Below, piece after piece: positions 11,407 to 22,899 of a stretch of DNA of 64,000 bases (its first letter is position 1; the number at the start of each line of letters is the position of its first letter). The notes beneath the pieces are model-generated. The model was given only the letters and a program-made list of their open reading frames with translations, ran no database searches and was not told the origin of the DNA. The stretch lies in the NCBI RefSeq assembly GCF_963966145.1, contig NC_091051.1:8618001-8682000 (forward strand), written 5' to 3'. The position numbers and the translations under genes are program-made. This stretch comes from Tenebrio molitor. Its lineage: Eukaryota; Arthropoda; Insecta; Coleoptera; Tenebrionidae.

Positions 11407-11544
11407 AATAAAAACAAGCCTATCGCCCATGGTTCTAAAACCCTCAGCTAAGCTCAGAGCAAGACAAATTACATCACCAAACTAAAAGAATTATTGGCAA
11501 TAAAGTGGTCTGGAGCACATTTTATACACACGAGTTGGAGGTCA
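11407..11544 (+). pseudogene. gypsy-like RNase H fragment 2 (dead)
   Basis: In a different frame from fragment 1, about 46 codons carry two RNase H blocks in the normal order: KPIAHGSKTLS, an in-frame stop at 11449-11451, then NYITKLKELLAIKWSGAHF. The spacing of the blocks fits the RNase H domain of LTR retroelements. It repeats the motif seen 60-130 bp earlier in fragment 1, so either two different copies abut here or part of the domain was duplicated. No LTRs, primer-binding site or integrase were found around it. Non-functional. Confidence 0.6.
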
Positions 11545-11547
11545 TGA

Positions 11548-12698
11548 GTAAAGTTTCGCCACGAAATTATATAGGGCTATATCATGACAGTCTCTTTCTT
11601 AAAAGCAGACAACTTTGTTAATCTCAAGTGGAATACGTAATAACTTCGAAGGTCATCGTCGTGTCAACTCTACTTTACCACCATTCCCTTGATTGTGCCC
11701 GTGTGGATTTGCACAGATAGCGGAATTATGAACTATGTGAGACATCTCTCGGGATTAAAGACGAAAATGACCCGTAATTAGAATACGTAATCTAATCATG
11801 TGATTAATTAGAGCAAACTGGGAATTGACTGGAATTGCGATTCTGTCAAGAGGATGGAAGGGTCGGGGCTCTTATTGAATATGAAAGAAAAGTTCATAAG
11901 AGCAGAACTATGTTTTCGGCTTGCAAGAATGCGAAGATCGCACCATAAAAGTGGATTTAGGGTTTTTTTATACAAGTGATTTTAGAGTCCCTTCAATCCG
12001 TCGATGAAAGACAAATGGTATTAAAAATAGTTGACCTAGTTGAAAGTTTCAACGACCTGGGGAGAAAATGTTTCACTTCAATTTCGGCGTAAAGAAATTT
12101 TATCTGATGATATATCACTGCCATCTTCCTGTTGGAAATTTTTCTGATTATTACCCCAGTTTATCAAAGAGCTGACAACTCGTATTAGACTCAGATGTCA
12201 TATTTCTCTTTCTTGAAACTCGCCTACCTAATTAATTGTAATTGATGTAGGAGTACTCGTATATAGAATCTAGCAAAACATTGTGGAAAATAACGAGTTT
12301 ATTTTTAAAAACAAAAATGTTTTCTTCCGTTTAATTTATTATTTCAAACACAAAAGGCAACAATTTTTTCATCGCTGTTTACAAAATATTTCCGGTGTAG
12401 ATTACCGGGAACAAGAAATATTTACACAGACGATAAAGCACAAATTTATACAATATGATTAACAAAAAACGAGATAGGGGCGGCTAGGGAAAACAAAATT
12501 TCTGAAAACGTGTGTCCTTGCTGCAACCACACTAATATATACGAAGAAGTCGCCATTTTCTTTATTCCTATTTAAAAAATAGGCTTCTGTCATAAATATG
12601 TATATTGTGTTTTGAGTGAAAATTATTCTTTAAACAAAACTCACGTAAATGTTACACTGATAGGTGACAGTTTATTAAATTATCCTTTCTTTTTAATA
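11548..12698. other. AT-rich sequence, no gene recognised
   Basis: I looked for further retroelement domains downstream of the RNase H scraps and saw none. No repeat arms were noticed. Confidence 0.4.
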
Positions 12699-12700
12699 TA

Positions 12701-12875
12701 CAGGGTATTTCACGAGTGATAATGAGCCCGACGGAATTAAAAATGCAACCCACAATACATTTGGAACGTAAAGCTGGAGACATGGACGCGGTAAATATCC
12801 AGTTTTACCTTCCCAATGTATTGTGGGTTGCATTTTGAATTCCGTCGGACTCATTATCACCCGTGACATACCCTG
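12701..12875. mobile_element. CAGGGT MITE, 175 bp
   Basis: An almost fully palindromic element: CAGGGTATTTCACGAGTGAT at the left is matched by ATCACCCGTGACATACCCTG at the right, and the inner part carries ATGCAACCCACAATACATTT and its reverse complement. TA lies at both borders (12699-12700, 12876-12877). Only about 45 bp in the middle is unpaired. The 84-codon minus-strand frame through it is a palindrome by-product. The inner ATGCAACCCACAATACAT block recurs with one change in the foldback at 40136-40530. Confidence 0.85.
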
Positions 12876-12877
12876 TA

Positions 12878-13457
12878 TTGTATTACTTGTTTCAAGTGTG
12901 CTACACTTGAAAACAACACATTTACCGATAATGCGTAACTGACACAAAATATTCTGTCATTTTTTAAGACATAATTTAGTTGAAATTTCAAAGAAATTAA
13001 AACACTTCAAAGATAAATATTGAGCTACAACACCAATATAAATGTAAATTTACTTCTTGCAAATTATCTTCCAATAGATGTCTCTAGTAATAATGTTTGC
13101 CAATTTCAACTTGTTTGATCTCCCAATCAAAATGTCTTTATATGCATGTTTATTCAAGTGAGGTTATATGAGATTACATGAGATCAATCTAATATACCGT
13201 TTCATCTAAGGCAAATTACAAATGGTGGGCGTAAAAAGAACTTTAGTTATACGTGCCAATTTTTTTTATCGGGAATGTCTTCAGCAAAATTGTAGGAACT
13301 CAGTTACAAAAAATTTCAAATTTCTGTTGCTAATACAAATCTCGATGAAGTACATTGCGTATAAATTATGAAATAGGAGGCCATGCATATTTTTTAAAGA
13401 TCGAGCAACGAAAACAGATGAAATTGAAATACATGTTTTTTATGTAAGTGTAGTATA
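12878..13457. other. AT-rich sequence, nothing recognised
   Basis: No coding, RNA or repeat signal was noticed. Confidence 0.4.
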
Positions 13458-13625
13458 GTTTGTCCAGCGAGAGTTTGGTTGACATAAAAAAATTGAAATG
13501 TATCCTTCAAGCAGTAACATTTTTGCATTGAAATTATGCTCTAATTAATGTATTCTAGTGCATTTTGTAGCGGTGGGTTAATTTAATACAATTTAAAATC
13601 TCCCAATCTCTCGCTGGACAAAGTT
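13458..13625. mobile_element. Small MITE, TIR TTTGTCCAGCGAGAG
   Basis: The terminal 15-mer TTTGTCCAGCGAGAG at the left is perfectly repeated in reverse complement at the right (CTCTCGCTGGACAAA), and similarity continues a few bases inward (TTTGG against ATTGG). Borders are TATA-like on both sides, so a TA duplication is likely but the exact ends are uncertain by one or two bases. The interior has no coding content. Confidence 0.7.
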
Positions 13626-13802
13626 TATAGGTTTAGCGTATCTTAGACAATGGAAAAATTAAATTAAGGTTTAAATTAAAATTTAAGTTTTGACATTTAG
13701 GATTTCAACGTAAGAAGACGTGAGGCGACTGTTGCTCACGCTCAGAATAAAACTAACAAAATAAAGGCGAGTTCATTACATCGTGATATGTTGGGAACAG
13801 AT

Positions 13803-14228
13803 TTTTTTTTTTTTTTAATTGCCATTCCCGTTTTTAGCCATACGGCTTTTTACGGTACCTTTCGGTCGGCCGCTTTTTCCATTACAATTCCTTTTTGCCT
13901 TCTCAGGTGATGCGACGGGGCACTTTCCCCGGCCACTCACGCCCATTCCACCTCACATTCACAGACATACACAACCACATTTATACACCCATGGGCGCCT
14001 TTTCCCGACGGGACTCGAACCCGTGCTGACCTCGCGGTGGTGGCCGAAAGAGTGTTGATCTTCCTTCCACCACCCTACCGTCAGCCTCGAGGAGACATAC
14101 ACACACATCCATGGCCCGGCGGAGGTTCCTTCCTTCGAAAAAATCCTCCCCCTTTGGTGGGATTCGAACCCATTAGCGCCGGGACCGCGACCTCGGAGCA
14201 CTGTCTCCGACAACCATGCGGCCACCGA
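13803..14228 (-). mobile_element. Dimeric tRNA-derived SINE, copy 1
   Basis: Read on the minus strand, the element starts at 14228 with a tRNA-like head: an A-box-like TGGCCGCATGG and a perfect B box GGTTCGAATCC (plus-strand 14160-14170). About 150 bp further, a second tRNA-like unit has another perfect B box, GGTTCGAGTCC (14011-14021), with a weak A box. A GC-rich body follows and the element ends in a run of 14-15 A (13803-13816 as T on the plus strand). The 8-bp sequence GAACAGAT flanks it (13795-13802, 14229-14236), as expected for LINE-driven insertion. The internal boxes would be a pol III promoter. Several open frames here are noncoding artefacts. The same element occurs at 47600-48058 in the same orientation. 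Confidence 0.85.
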
Positions 14229-14508
14229 GAACAGATATATTCTCAACTCTCTGATGTCAGTTATGTCATATCGTGATGCGATAAAGTACGAAACATAACC
14301 AAGAATATTTTCTTTCTGAGAAGCTTTGTTTCAAAAAAATCGATTAGTAATTTCTTTAGTTAAATGCACTTAAGCAGACAGACATATAGATAACAACTCC
14401 AAAAACTGTTAAAATGTCTTCTATATCCTGTATAAATAATCCATAAACTTTGCAAATTATTTAAATATGGAAATATCAGGCAGGCACTTCAGTTTGATGT
14501 ACATTATA

Positions 14509-14936
14509 CAGGGTGTTTCTGAAATACGTGTGTTAATTTTAACCTGTGGAAGAACGCGCCAAATCATGGAACTTTTTTCTATAACATTTTTACGAAAAAG
14601 CAATACAAATTGATTTAAAATTTGGAATAAATTAACCATCAAAGTGTATACCCGCCCATGGGTAAGGGCGAAAATTTTCTGTTGTGATAGAAACAGAGCT
14701 TTTTTAAAAAGTTCCATTGTTATAGAAAAAAATAAATAATCTAAAATTTAGATTCTCATGGTTACAAAAAATAGAAACTAGTTAATCATACAAAACGACT
14801 CGTTTGGTAAAAATTGTGGGGCAAAAAATCTTGGAATACTTTTACGAATTTTACAAAATGTTATAGAGAAAAGTTTCATAAATTGGCGAGTTCTTTCACT
14901 GGTTAAAATTAACACACGTATTTCACAAACACCCTG
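14509..14936. mobile_element. CAGGGTG MITE, 428 bp
   Basis: The left end CAGGGTGTTTCTGAAATACG is matched at the right by CGTATTTCACAAACACCCTG. Arms extend about 90 bp (through ACGTGTGTTAATTTTAACC and TTCTATAACATTTT) with about 85 percent identity. TA borders at 14507-14508 and 14937-14938. The interior (about 14610-14840) has no recognisable gene; minus-strand frames across the element are incidental. Confidence 0.85.
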
Positions 14937-14938
14937 TA

Positions 14939-16610
14939 TGTATAGATAAATAATACGTAATGTTTTTGTTAGCAGGGGTTTGGGGCGTTCATGAGTAGCA
15001 GTAGGAATATGATGTTTTAAACTTTGAGTTAAATTAAATTTAGTTAGCAAATAAACCATATTGTTGTGTTTGCAGTTATAGCAGCTAATATCATAAATTT
15101 TGAAGCAAAGACATTTCAAGGAACATGAACTAAAAGGTTCCTGAACCACCGTTTGGTGGATATGTTTTTCTTAATTAAATTTAGCAGAACAGACAGTAAA
15201 GCAGGGAGTATTACGTTACATTATTAATACTGTGTTGATTAAGTCATGGGATGGGAAATTACTAAAAATAAAACAACGACCGGACTTTACGCCGAGAGCC
15301 AAAACTTAAATAAACCGTTAAATACACTTTTGCGTATGCATATTTCATCGAAACGATATTATCTTCTTACCATGTTTAATTACTCAGCTTTCAATATTTA
15401 CATTCAACATTTCAGGAAGAATAATGTTAACTGTGATTGTTTTGCGTTTTCGTCCTCCTTAAAAAGGGGTGAAATAAAAGTGATCTTTATAAAAAATGTG
15501 ACAGTTTGGTAAATTTTTGATGTGTGAGCTCGACGTAAAAACGAAAATTAGAGCACAAATCGATAAATCTCTCTTATATCAGGGTTCATATCGGGTTACA
15601 CCTATTTCTCATGCATCATCCTGACGTTTCGTTTCCCAGATATTTCCAAACAATTTGTTTTCGTTAAAACGCCCAATTCTGCTTAAAATCGGTGCAAATA
15701 CCGCATATCTTATTTTAAAAGAGCAGTAAAGATGGTCGATTCTCATCCAATATGCAGCCGCCCGCGAGGCCTGGAATTATGAAATAAAATTTCGCTTTCC
15801 GTGATAGAGAAAAATATTTCAAAGCAAGTGAGACGCATTGTAGGTTTTGTTCAATGGTGTATTCTCACGTTCTTGACCCTCAAGCCAGAATCCTATATTG
15901 AATACAAAGAGGCCATCTTTAAAGCCCCGTGCAATTCAAAAGAAAAGTAATTTGTTCGCGCCTTAACCAAATTGGAATGAACAGGGCCCTTTATGCTGTC
16001 CCATGTCTCGTACTTTCCTCGTCGCTTGGGAAATACTCTCCTGTATTTGTATATCGATTCAATGTGGCTTTTATCTGTTACATGACGCTTGATAGGCCTG
16101 TTGCTCGTTCCAAAATAATACGAATTGTTTAATTTACGCTGTTTTTTCCGTTACTGCCAATATGATAACCTTGCACCAAAATTATTGTAGAAAATAAAAC
16201 GGTTCAATTTGCCGATTCAGCTCGCCAGCTTTTAAATTTATCATCCAGTGGTGTACTCTACTGCAGTGCACGCACATCTTCATTTGCAGAGCTTTGTGGA
16301 ATGTTATCAAAGGAATTTCGTGCTTCCTTTTTGAAACCTTATTAAAAACTAAAATGCACATTGGAGTTTAATTTACACCTCCTTTTAATAAACTATTTAT
16401 GCAGCAGGTATTTAATGAAACGCAACTACTGCACTCTTGTGCATTTGATGTGTTGGAATATCTTTAACAGATGACGCAAAGTTCTCTATATCATCATTTT
16501 ACCCCACTAGATTTTTTTCTCAACTAGTAACGATAAATTTCTACTGAGTAGTGTCGTAGTAGGCTCGCCTCGCTTATTTCTGTTGATTTTAATCTACAGC
16601 AGCAGCAGGT
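14939..16610. other. Unique-looking sequence, no gene recognised
   Basis: An 88-codon plus frame (15246-15512) and a 67-codon plus frame (15929-16132) have no domain I can name. Around 15560-15900 the sequence is somewhat GC-richer. No repeats were noticed. Confidence 0.35.
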
Positions 16611-16623
16611 ACCTAAGGTACTA

Positions 16624-17008
16624 TTGGGGGATTCAAAGTGGTTGTGGATAAATATGGCAACTATGTACGAAAATTTATGTGGCAACTGTGTGGGTGGGGA
16701 AGAGTTGATATTTGTATGACATTTCATATGCGCGCATTTGATTTTTTTATACCATTGCCATAGCCTCCTAGATCATCTCTTATAAGAGACTTTGTCTCTT
16801 TCGTCAAGTCAATCGTCATGGCCTCCTAGATCGAAAGAAACAAAGTCTCTTATAAGAGACAAAGACGATCTAGGAGGCCATGACCTTCAAAATTGCGCGC
16901 CTATGAACTGTCAAAGAAATGTCAACTCTATCCCCTACCTACAGAGTTACCACATAAATTTTCGTGCATAGTTGCCATATTTATCCACAACCATTTTGAA
17001 TCACCCAA
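16624..17008. mobile_element. MITE family 1, copy 2, with nested palindrome
   Basis: Same family as 707-961: ends TTGGGGGATTCAAAG and CATTTTGAATCACCCAA, with long inner arms (TATGGCAACTATGTACGAAA and its complement). TA lies at 16622-16623 and 17009-17010. Outside the TA, ACCTAAGGTAC (16611-16621) and GTACCTTAGGT (17011-17021) are exact reverse complements, so removing the element and one TA leaves a perfect 24-bp palindrome as the target. The centre carries extra palindromic DNA (16759-16882) that copy 1 lacks. Confidence 0.85.
16759..16882. repeat. Nested palindromic insert inside the MITE
   Basis: 16817-16882 is a hairpin with a perfect 17-bp stem (CATGGCCTCCTAGATCG and its complement) enclosing the perfect 16-bp palindrome GTCTCTTATAAGAGAC. 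A truncated version of the same unit precedes it at 16759-16803 (CATAGCCTCCTAGATC followed by CTCTTATAAGAGAC). It is absent from MITE copy 1, so it was added to this copy: a foldback within a foldback, partly duplicated. Confidence 0.8.
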
Positions 17009-17021
17009 TAGTACCTTAGGT

Positions 17022-20000
17022 CGTTTAGTAATTAAAGTAAGAATTAAATTTGCCTGATTTTTTCTAATTTCTTTATTCTTAATTAGTTTCTTAATTTGTT
17101 TGGTTACATAGTTTATTTTTTAAACGAACTGGCTGACTTAATTACTGCAGGTACTTTTCTCTTTCTATTAGAAATTCGGTCAAAGTAAATAATTAAGGGA
17201 AAACATTGAATTTCATGAATTCGCTGACTGAAATCAATTGAGTTTTTATCCTGTTGGTAATATGTTCTTCAATATTATCATTCAGTTATTTTGCATATTG
17301 TAAACCAACAAAAAATTACTCTGCATAAATATACAATAATGGTCGAAAATACAACCCTTCATTGCGGCTTCATCACATTAACCCTCATAATGGACATGAT
17401 TCCACAAAATTCAATACAGCAATACAGAGTTAATTAACATTTCAGTATTTTTCCGAAACGAAGCTTCAATTTCATAACAACGTTTTGTTAGTTTTTTAAA
17501 ACAAAGTTGACATCTTAATCCTATTTGAAAACTTGTTTTTTATTTGAGAATAGTATTGTTGAATTGTTTCGATGTAACCCAGAAAACATTCATAATCAAA
17601 TACGGATGAAAAATGTTGGCAAGTCTTGGCACAACAAAGCAATAAATTATGCCAGCAATGCTTAATTTAAAAATCGTTGATGTACACGAAACTAATTGCG
17701 AATATGTAAAATTCCTCTTTTTGCGTTGACTGCTCAAATATGCTAGCTACGCCACTGGCATTGGAGGCAGAAGAGAAAAAATCGTTGAAATTTGCCGGGT
17801 GCGTTGAGGTGAAGTGGTGCATTCGTCTATGTCTGCGTTGGCAATAACAGAATGCACAGCACGGTTTGTTATCTATGGTCGAAGGACCACGCAAAGTATT
17901 TGCATGATGTCCCGTTCATGGTATGTAACACAACATCCGACGTGTATGATATATGAATTTGACTGGTGATTCCGTTATTGTGTTAAACCGGTAAGCTAGT
18001 TAGGTGTGGTGTATTGCTTTGCATTTTACAAGAGCTGCGAGGAGAAGATAAAACCCCATGGCTTTGCCTCCGAGATTAAAACGAGGCTGGCGACGAGAAG
18101 AAGTGTTAAAAAGCGCTGGCTAAAGAGTATTTTTAATAGTGGGAATGGAGTCGTTATCCAAAACGCTGACAGCGACCATGGAAATTGCATTATTTGGCGA
18201 AGAAAAGAGGACATGGTGGAATATCGAAGCGGTGCGTTTTGATCATAAAGAAGTGAGTTAATTAAAACCGCCGAAACGCTGCAACGATCAAATTAAGACG
18301 CCGGACTTGATAATTTAAAGCGACAATTCATTTCGAATAACCTCATCGCCTAAAATAAATGGACGCATTTCCGTTTAATATTTTCACTTCATAAAAAGCT
18401 CAGGACGAAATTGAAATACTAAGCTTATTTGCATAAGAATATAAAATTTTCTATTCCTTATTTACCCAAAGATCTGGCTGGGGTAAAAAATGAGGATAAT
18501 ACCCGCGAGTTTCCGCGAACAAACTTCAAACGCTTAAAGATATAACACTAATTAGTCGAGAATTCGAAATCTCTGGCATTCGCGTTTTTCGTTGCAGGAT
18601 TGACGAGGTAGTTGAACTATGCCATACTGGGGTTTAATTAGATGAAACTTGCGCGCCATGTTAATATTAACCCTGGGGGAAATTGCGAGCGGACATTTTG
18701 TGGAAAGAAAAATATTCCCAATTTCCACTCATCACGGTAAGTTGAATTAATTCGTGCATGTCAAGGCAAATCGCCCGATTACTTCTCTCTGTCATTCCCC
18801 GAATGCTATCTAAATTCCCTTTTATTATCGCATATTACCCGGAGCTACTTTACTTCCTTATTGCTCTCACACGTAATGAGAACTCGCTAGAGTCCTGATT
18901 CCCTCTATAGTTTATAGGCAGAATAAATATAAAAACGCTTTATGACACCGAGGTTTACAACAAGACAATTCCGCCAAGGCAAGATTTAGAACCCTCACAC
19001 ACAAGATTGCCTCGTTATACAAATTACTATTATACAAGCTGTACTTAACATTTGATCACTGTTGTTTTAAAACGAAGTTTCTTGTGCCTCCAACAAAATG
19101 GAAAACTTACCGACGACTACCAGACCGGAAAAGCTGTTAACCCATCATCACATTAATGGCACCAATATAGACGCATTTATTTGCACCAGTCAATATTGAC
19201 ATATTAATATTAACGATTCCACTCGAAATAAATGTCTCTTATATTGTGTCTAGACATTTAATGGCTCCTTATATATCTATGAGCAAAATAAAATGTCGAT
19301 TGGCCAAAATTATTTTGTCCAAACATGACATAACATATATTTTATTAATAATAAATTTCAGATAAAGAGAATTAATCGGCCGTTACTATACCCAAAGAAA
19401 CTTTTCTTGCGATATATTTAAGTAAACATTAATATGTTCCAAAATATATTAGTAAGTATTAATTTACTCACTTGTTACATAAATAACTATTACACCACCC
19501 GTGAAAAAAGTTGTTGTTTTTTAATCAATGTAATGCGTCTAAAATAGGAATTCTATACATAGTACAAAATAAGATGCTTTTTTTATACTTTAGCGCACTT
19601 GACACTTAACTAAGTTTAGATTAATTCCCTGCAGAAATACAGAAAGTACAAGTTTAAATATCTCCGTGTATTTTCTTGGGCGAAATAGCTCCTAGCAGTT
19701 ATTTATAATTAGTTTAAGACATTTAAGACATAGAAATTTACTTACTCGAATGAGCCTTTCACCTCGGAGCGTGTGACCTGACGCGTGACGCGATACGCCT
19801 GAAGTTTTCACTTCAAAAAAACTGAAACCTGTCTACGGATTAGGAACATTTTTTGTTCATGCAATTGTGATAGTTTGATAATAATACATATTGTCTTAGA
19901 GGTAAGTGGAATTGTTCGAAAAGGAGTTGTCTGTTTCAATAATACTCTACTCATACGTTAAGATAAATCAATTGTTTTAATGTATTAAGAGCTCCTTTGA

Positions 20001-20301
20001 TAATAATGCAATTATAATCAAGATGTATGCTTGGCTTGTTACCTGCGATTGTGTTGTAACTGTTACGTATGTAAACTATCTTGTAGCAAAACAGAGATTT
20101 TAGGTTCCCCAATTACTGGTGGTACATCGATATAATTGGATAAAGTGATACTAATTAAGCTCTTTGGATACGCTCCTGCTATTGAATCTGATAAAATGAC
20201 TGCGTCAACCACCATTAAAAGTTAATTACGAAATCGATTTGTTAATTTCATGAAAGGATTTAAACGAAACAAAAGTTGTGTGTTGCAAGGAGTGCCAGTA
20301 A
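17022..20301. other. Mostly unique sequence; no gene recognised
   Basis: The stretch 18000-18850 is less AT-rich than its surroundings and has overlapping frames on both strands (18006-18242 plus, 78 codons; 18026-18214 minus, 62 codons) with no recognised domain. It could be a conserved noncoding element or an unrecognised exon. The rest is AT-rich with nothing to report. Confidence 0.3.
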
Positions 20302-20793
20302 ATGTTAGAAAATCGAGTGAGTAACAAAAATGTTGCCACATTCGGGCAATCCCCATTCTGGAGAAGTACATTTTTTTCTAGAGAATCCGCGTATATTTAT
20401 CGAGCCATTGCTTTATCCTTTACAAGGACTACAAAATGTAATTTAGGATATTTTAAACTGAACTTAGCTAGTTCTTCTCACACGTCTTCTCGCTCAGCTT
20501 TCTGGTTTGAGTTGGCGCGAGTTGTTTACTGCCACTTCTGTTATGTTTACCGTAACATTATTAATACAGAAATTGAACAAGGACTAAAGTTTACTTTTAA
20601 TTTAAATCGACTTGACGCTTTTATTAGTCTTACATGGACAATTTCCGCCAGTGCAAAGTTTTTACGAGCAAAAATAATTATTCCAAATTTAAATTTTATT
20701 TTTCGAATGGAGAAACGCAAAAAACTAATTCTGTGTCAACAACGTAATGCGCGCTCACACACGGTTAATGGCACTTGTGGGGGTGTTAGTTAA
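20302..20793 (+). other. 163-codon open frame, doubtful
   Basis: This is the longest frame in the window not explained by a repeat. The translation starts MLENRVSNKNVATFG and ends in CGGVS. It has no signal peptide, clear membrane segment or motif I recognise. It stops 45 bp before a CAGGGTG MITE. In roughly 65 percent AT sequence, one frame of this length somewhere in 64 kb is plausible by chance. I would not call it a gene without expression or conservation. Confidence 0.12.
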
Positions 20794-20838
20794 ACTACGC
20801 AAATATTCACGTACTTTCGTTCGTACCTACCTAATATA

Positions 20839-21220
20839 CAGGGTGTTTTTGAAAGTTGTGCAGAAATTTTAACCACGAGCTACTGGCTTCATGTAGAACT
20901 CGGAAAAAATATTTAAAAAATTCTGTCAAAAAATAAAATGACATTTATTTTTTGAGCTACAATTTTTTTAAATTGCTTTTAGTCTTCTACGTTGTTCCTC
21001 AACCTCGTAGGTAAAATTTCGGCACATTTTAAAAATATACCCTTGTATATCATGTTTTATAAAACGTACACCAATGCGGTTTCCTTGTTTTAAAGCATAT
21101 TTCCTATAGGTTTTAGGTTATTTTATTTTTTGACAGAATTTTTTAAATATTTTTTCCGAGTTCTACATGAAGCCAGTAGCTCGTGGTTAAAATTTCTGCA
21201 CAACTTTCAAAAACACCCTG
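20839..21220. mobile_element. CAGGGTG MITE, 382 bp
   Basis: Nearly perfect arms of about 105 bp: CAGGGTGTTTTTGAAAGTTG at the left and its reverse complement at the right. Both arms include ACCACGAGCTACTGGCTTCA, an AACTCGGAAAAAATATTT block and an AAAATTCTGTCAAAAAATAA block. TA borders lie at 20837-20838 and 21221-21222. Arm identity close to 100 percent suggests a younger insertion than its relatives here. The interior of about 170 bp encodes nothing recognisable. Confidence 0.88.
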
Positions 21221-21490
21221 TATATTATGTAGCTACAATACAAGTTTGTCTGCTCAGTTAACGGTGGCGTTTTGTTTATATGTATTTGCTATCTTACTGT
21301 GACAGTAATGGATACAACAGATGTTCGAAATACTAATGAAGGTAGAACTGTGAAGAACAGATGAGTAAGAAAATTTATTATTTCTCAGTTTATTTGTGAA
21401 CACATATGACTGAAAAAAAACTTAGGTGACTCTTCTCTGTATTAACTACAATATTGTGTCAAATGGGTGTTTACAACAACAATAGTAAAT

Positions 21491-21575
21491 TATATCATTA
21501 AGAGTAGAAGTGAGTCTGTTTGTGCTAAGCACAGAGATTGAAGACCGAGACGTAGTTGAGGTCGCCAACTGGGCG
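21491..21575 (-). mobile_element. Partial copy of the 45-kb small MITE
   Basis: TATATCATTAAGAGTAGAAG, the following GTGAGTCTGTTTGTGCTAAGC and GAGATTGAAGACCGAGACG match the reverse complement of 45060-45143 at roughly 85 percent. Only one terminus is present; similarity fades near 21575. A truncated copy. Confidence 0.7.
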
Positions 21576-21579
21576 GTTT

Positions 21580-22899
21580 ACTAAAAATTCCACTGACATA
21601 TTTTGTGTTCTATTAGCTTTCACTACGTTTTGTTGTCGTAAAAACATTACTCACCGTAATTTGTCGTGTTAAAGACGTTATTTGTCTTATCATTTTTTAT
21701 TCCACGATTTATCTATTTTCCTAGTTGTACTTAAGTAAAATATACATTAATGATCAATGTCACGTTTGTAAAATGCAGAATAAACAATTTGTTATAAGAA
21801 AGAGGGGAAGTTGAATGTGTGTCCGTTTCACTCCTTTTATTTTTTGTACGATTTTGTATCCGACATTTATGTTTAAATTCGTAACGTATCGTTGGTTTCT
21901 ATCACAGTAAGTTTTGTTTGACTGAAGCTGATCCAAACACAACTCTTTGTAAAACAAACCTTTAGACTTGCAAGCATTAAATCAGTCTATTTTGAGAAAT
22001 TAACTTAAGTAAATATAGCCCCGAAAAAACAACACAATGATTCACTCCTCGTTAAAACTGAATCGGAGTATTTCGCTTTAGTGATGTGGACGATTAGGAA
22101 AATTTAACTCTTTCAGTGATGTCGAATTATTTTTTTCTATCAGTTGAACTTATTATCGGAAAATTGTTCCACCAGAAATGCGGAGCTAAGTGCTTTTCCA
22201 TCAAGAGTTTTACTTTATATTTTATATTCCTATCGAAGGACAAAATAAAGCAAATGGAGGCAGTACTTTGCAATGGAATGGGAGTAAGAAATTGCGCGCA
22301 CGTGTAAATTGTCTCTTTCATAATGAAGAAAATATCGTGCACTTTTGTGCAGATGTATATTCTGTGTTGAAGCGATTTTAAATTTACGAAACGGTCGTGA
22401 AAATATGTAAATCAAGTTTTTGTGTGTCGGTTTATAAGTTATCAATGTAGAGGCTCAATTTGAATATGTCGCGGTTTCAGCAATAAAGCTCCAGCAAACT
22501 TAACATTCAAAGTTAAAATTTCATTACGAACAAACACAGTAGTCCGCAATTGTGTACTTCGAAGAGCGTTATTTAGCATCACAAAAGGTTAATGAAGAGA
22601 AAGGAATTGTTCAAAGATTCAGCTCTGAAGGTTTTTCCATTATCTTATCTCACCTTATTCGTCAACCGCCCTTTTCTCTTTCAAAAAGGAAAATTCTGAA
22701 AAGGAATCGTAAAAAAACGGGCAAAAGAAATAAATTTTACTACCAAATGATCGCAGGGGCGAGAAAGTGGTTAATGCAAAGCGGCCGGTTTGAACACGCT
22801 GAACGTCTACTGGACTGGAACACCGAGTTAGGGTTTGAATTGACTTTACAGTAACTTCCAAATGACTTCACTACTCACTCTCACGGTGCCGATCAAAAA
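21580..22899. other. AT-rich sequence, no gene recognised
   Basis: Several overlapping frames of 63-100 codons on both strands (21760-22861) show no domain. The one at 22552-22854 (100 codons) is lysine/arginine-rich in its middle but matches nothing I know. Confidence 0.3.

Noticed and set aside
12693..12947. 84-codon minus-strand frame as a gene
   Set aside because: It runs through the palindromic MITE at 12701-12875, and the translation mirrors the arms.
14011..14228. Genuine tRNA genes on the minus strand
   Set aside because: B boxes are perfect, but the acceptor stems do not close, the two units are fused, and the whole is repeated with a poly(A) tail and target duplications.
13819..14276. 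Overlapping 79-95-codon frames
   Set aside because: Same SINE as above, copy 1.
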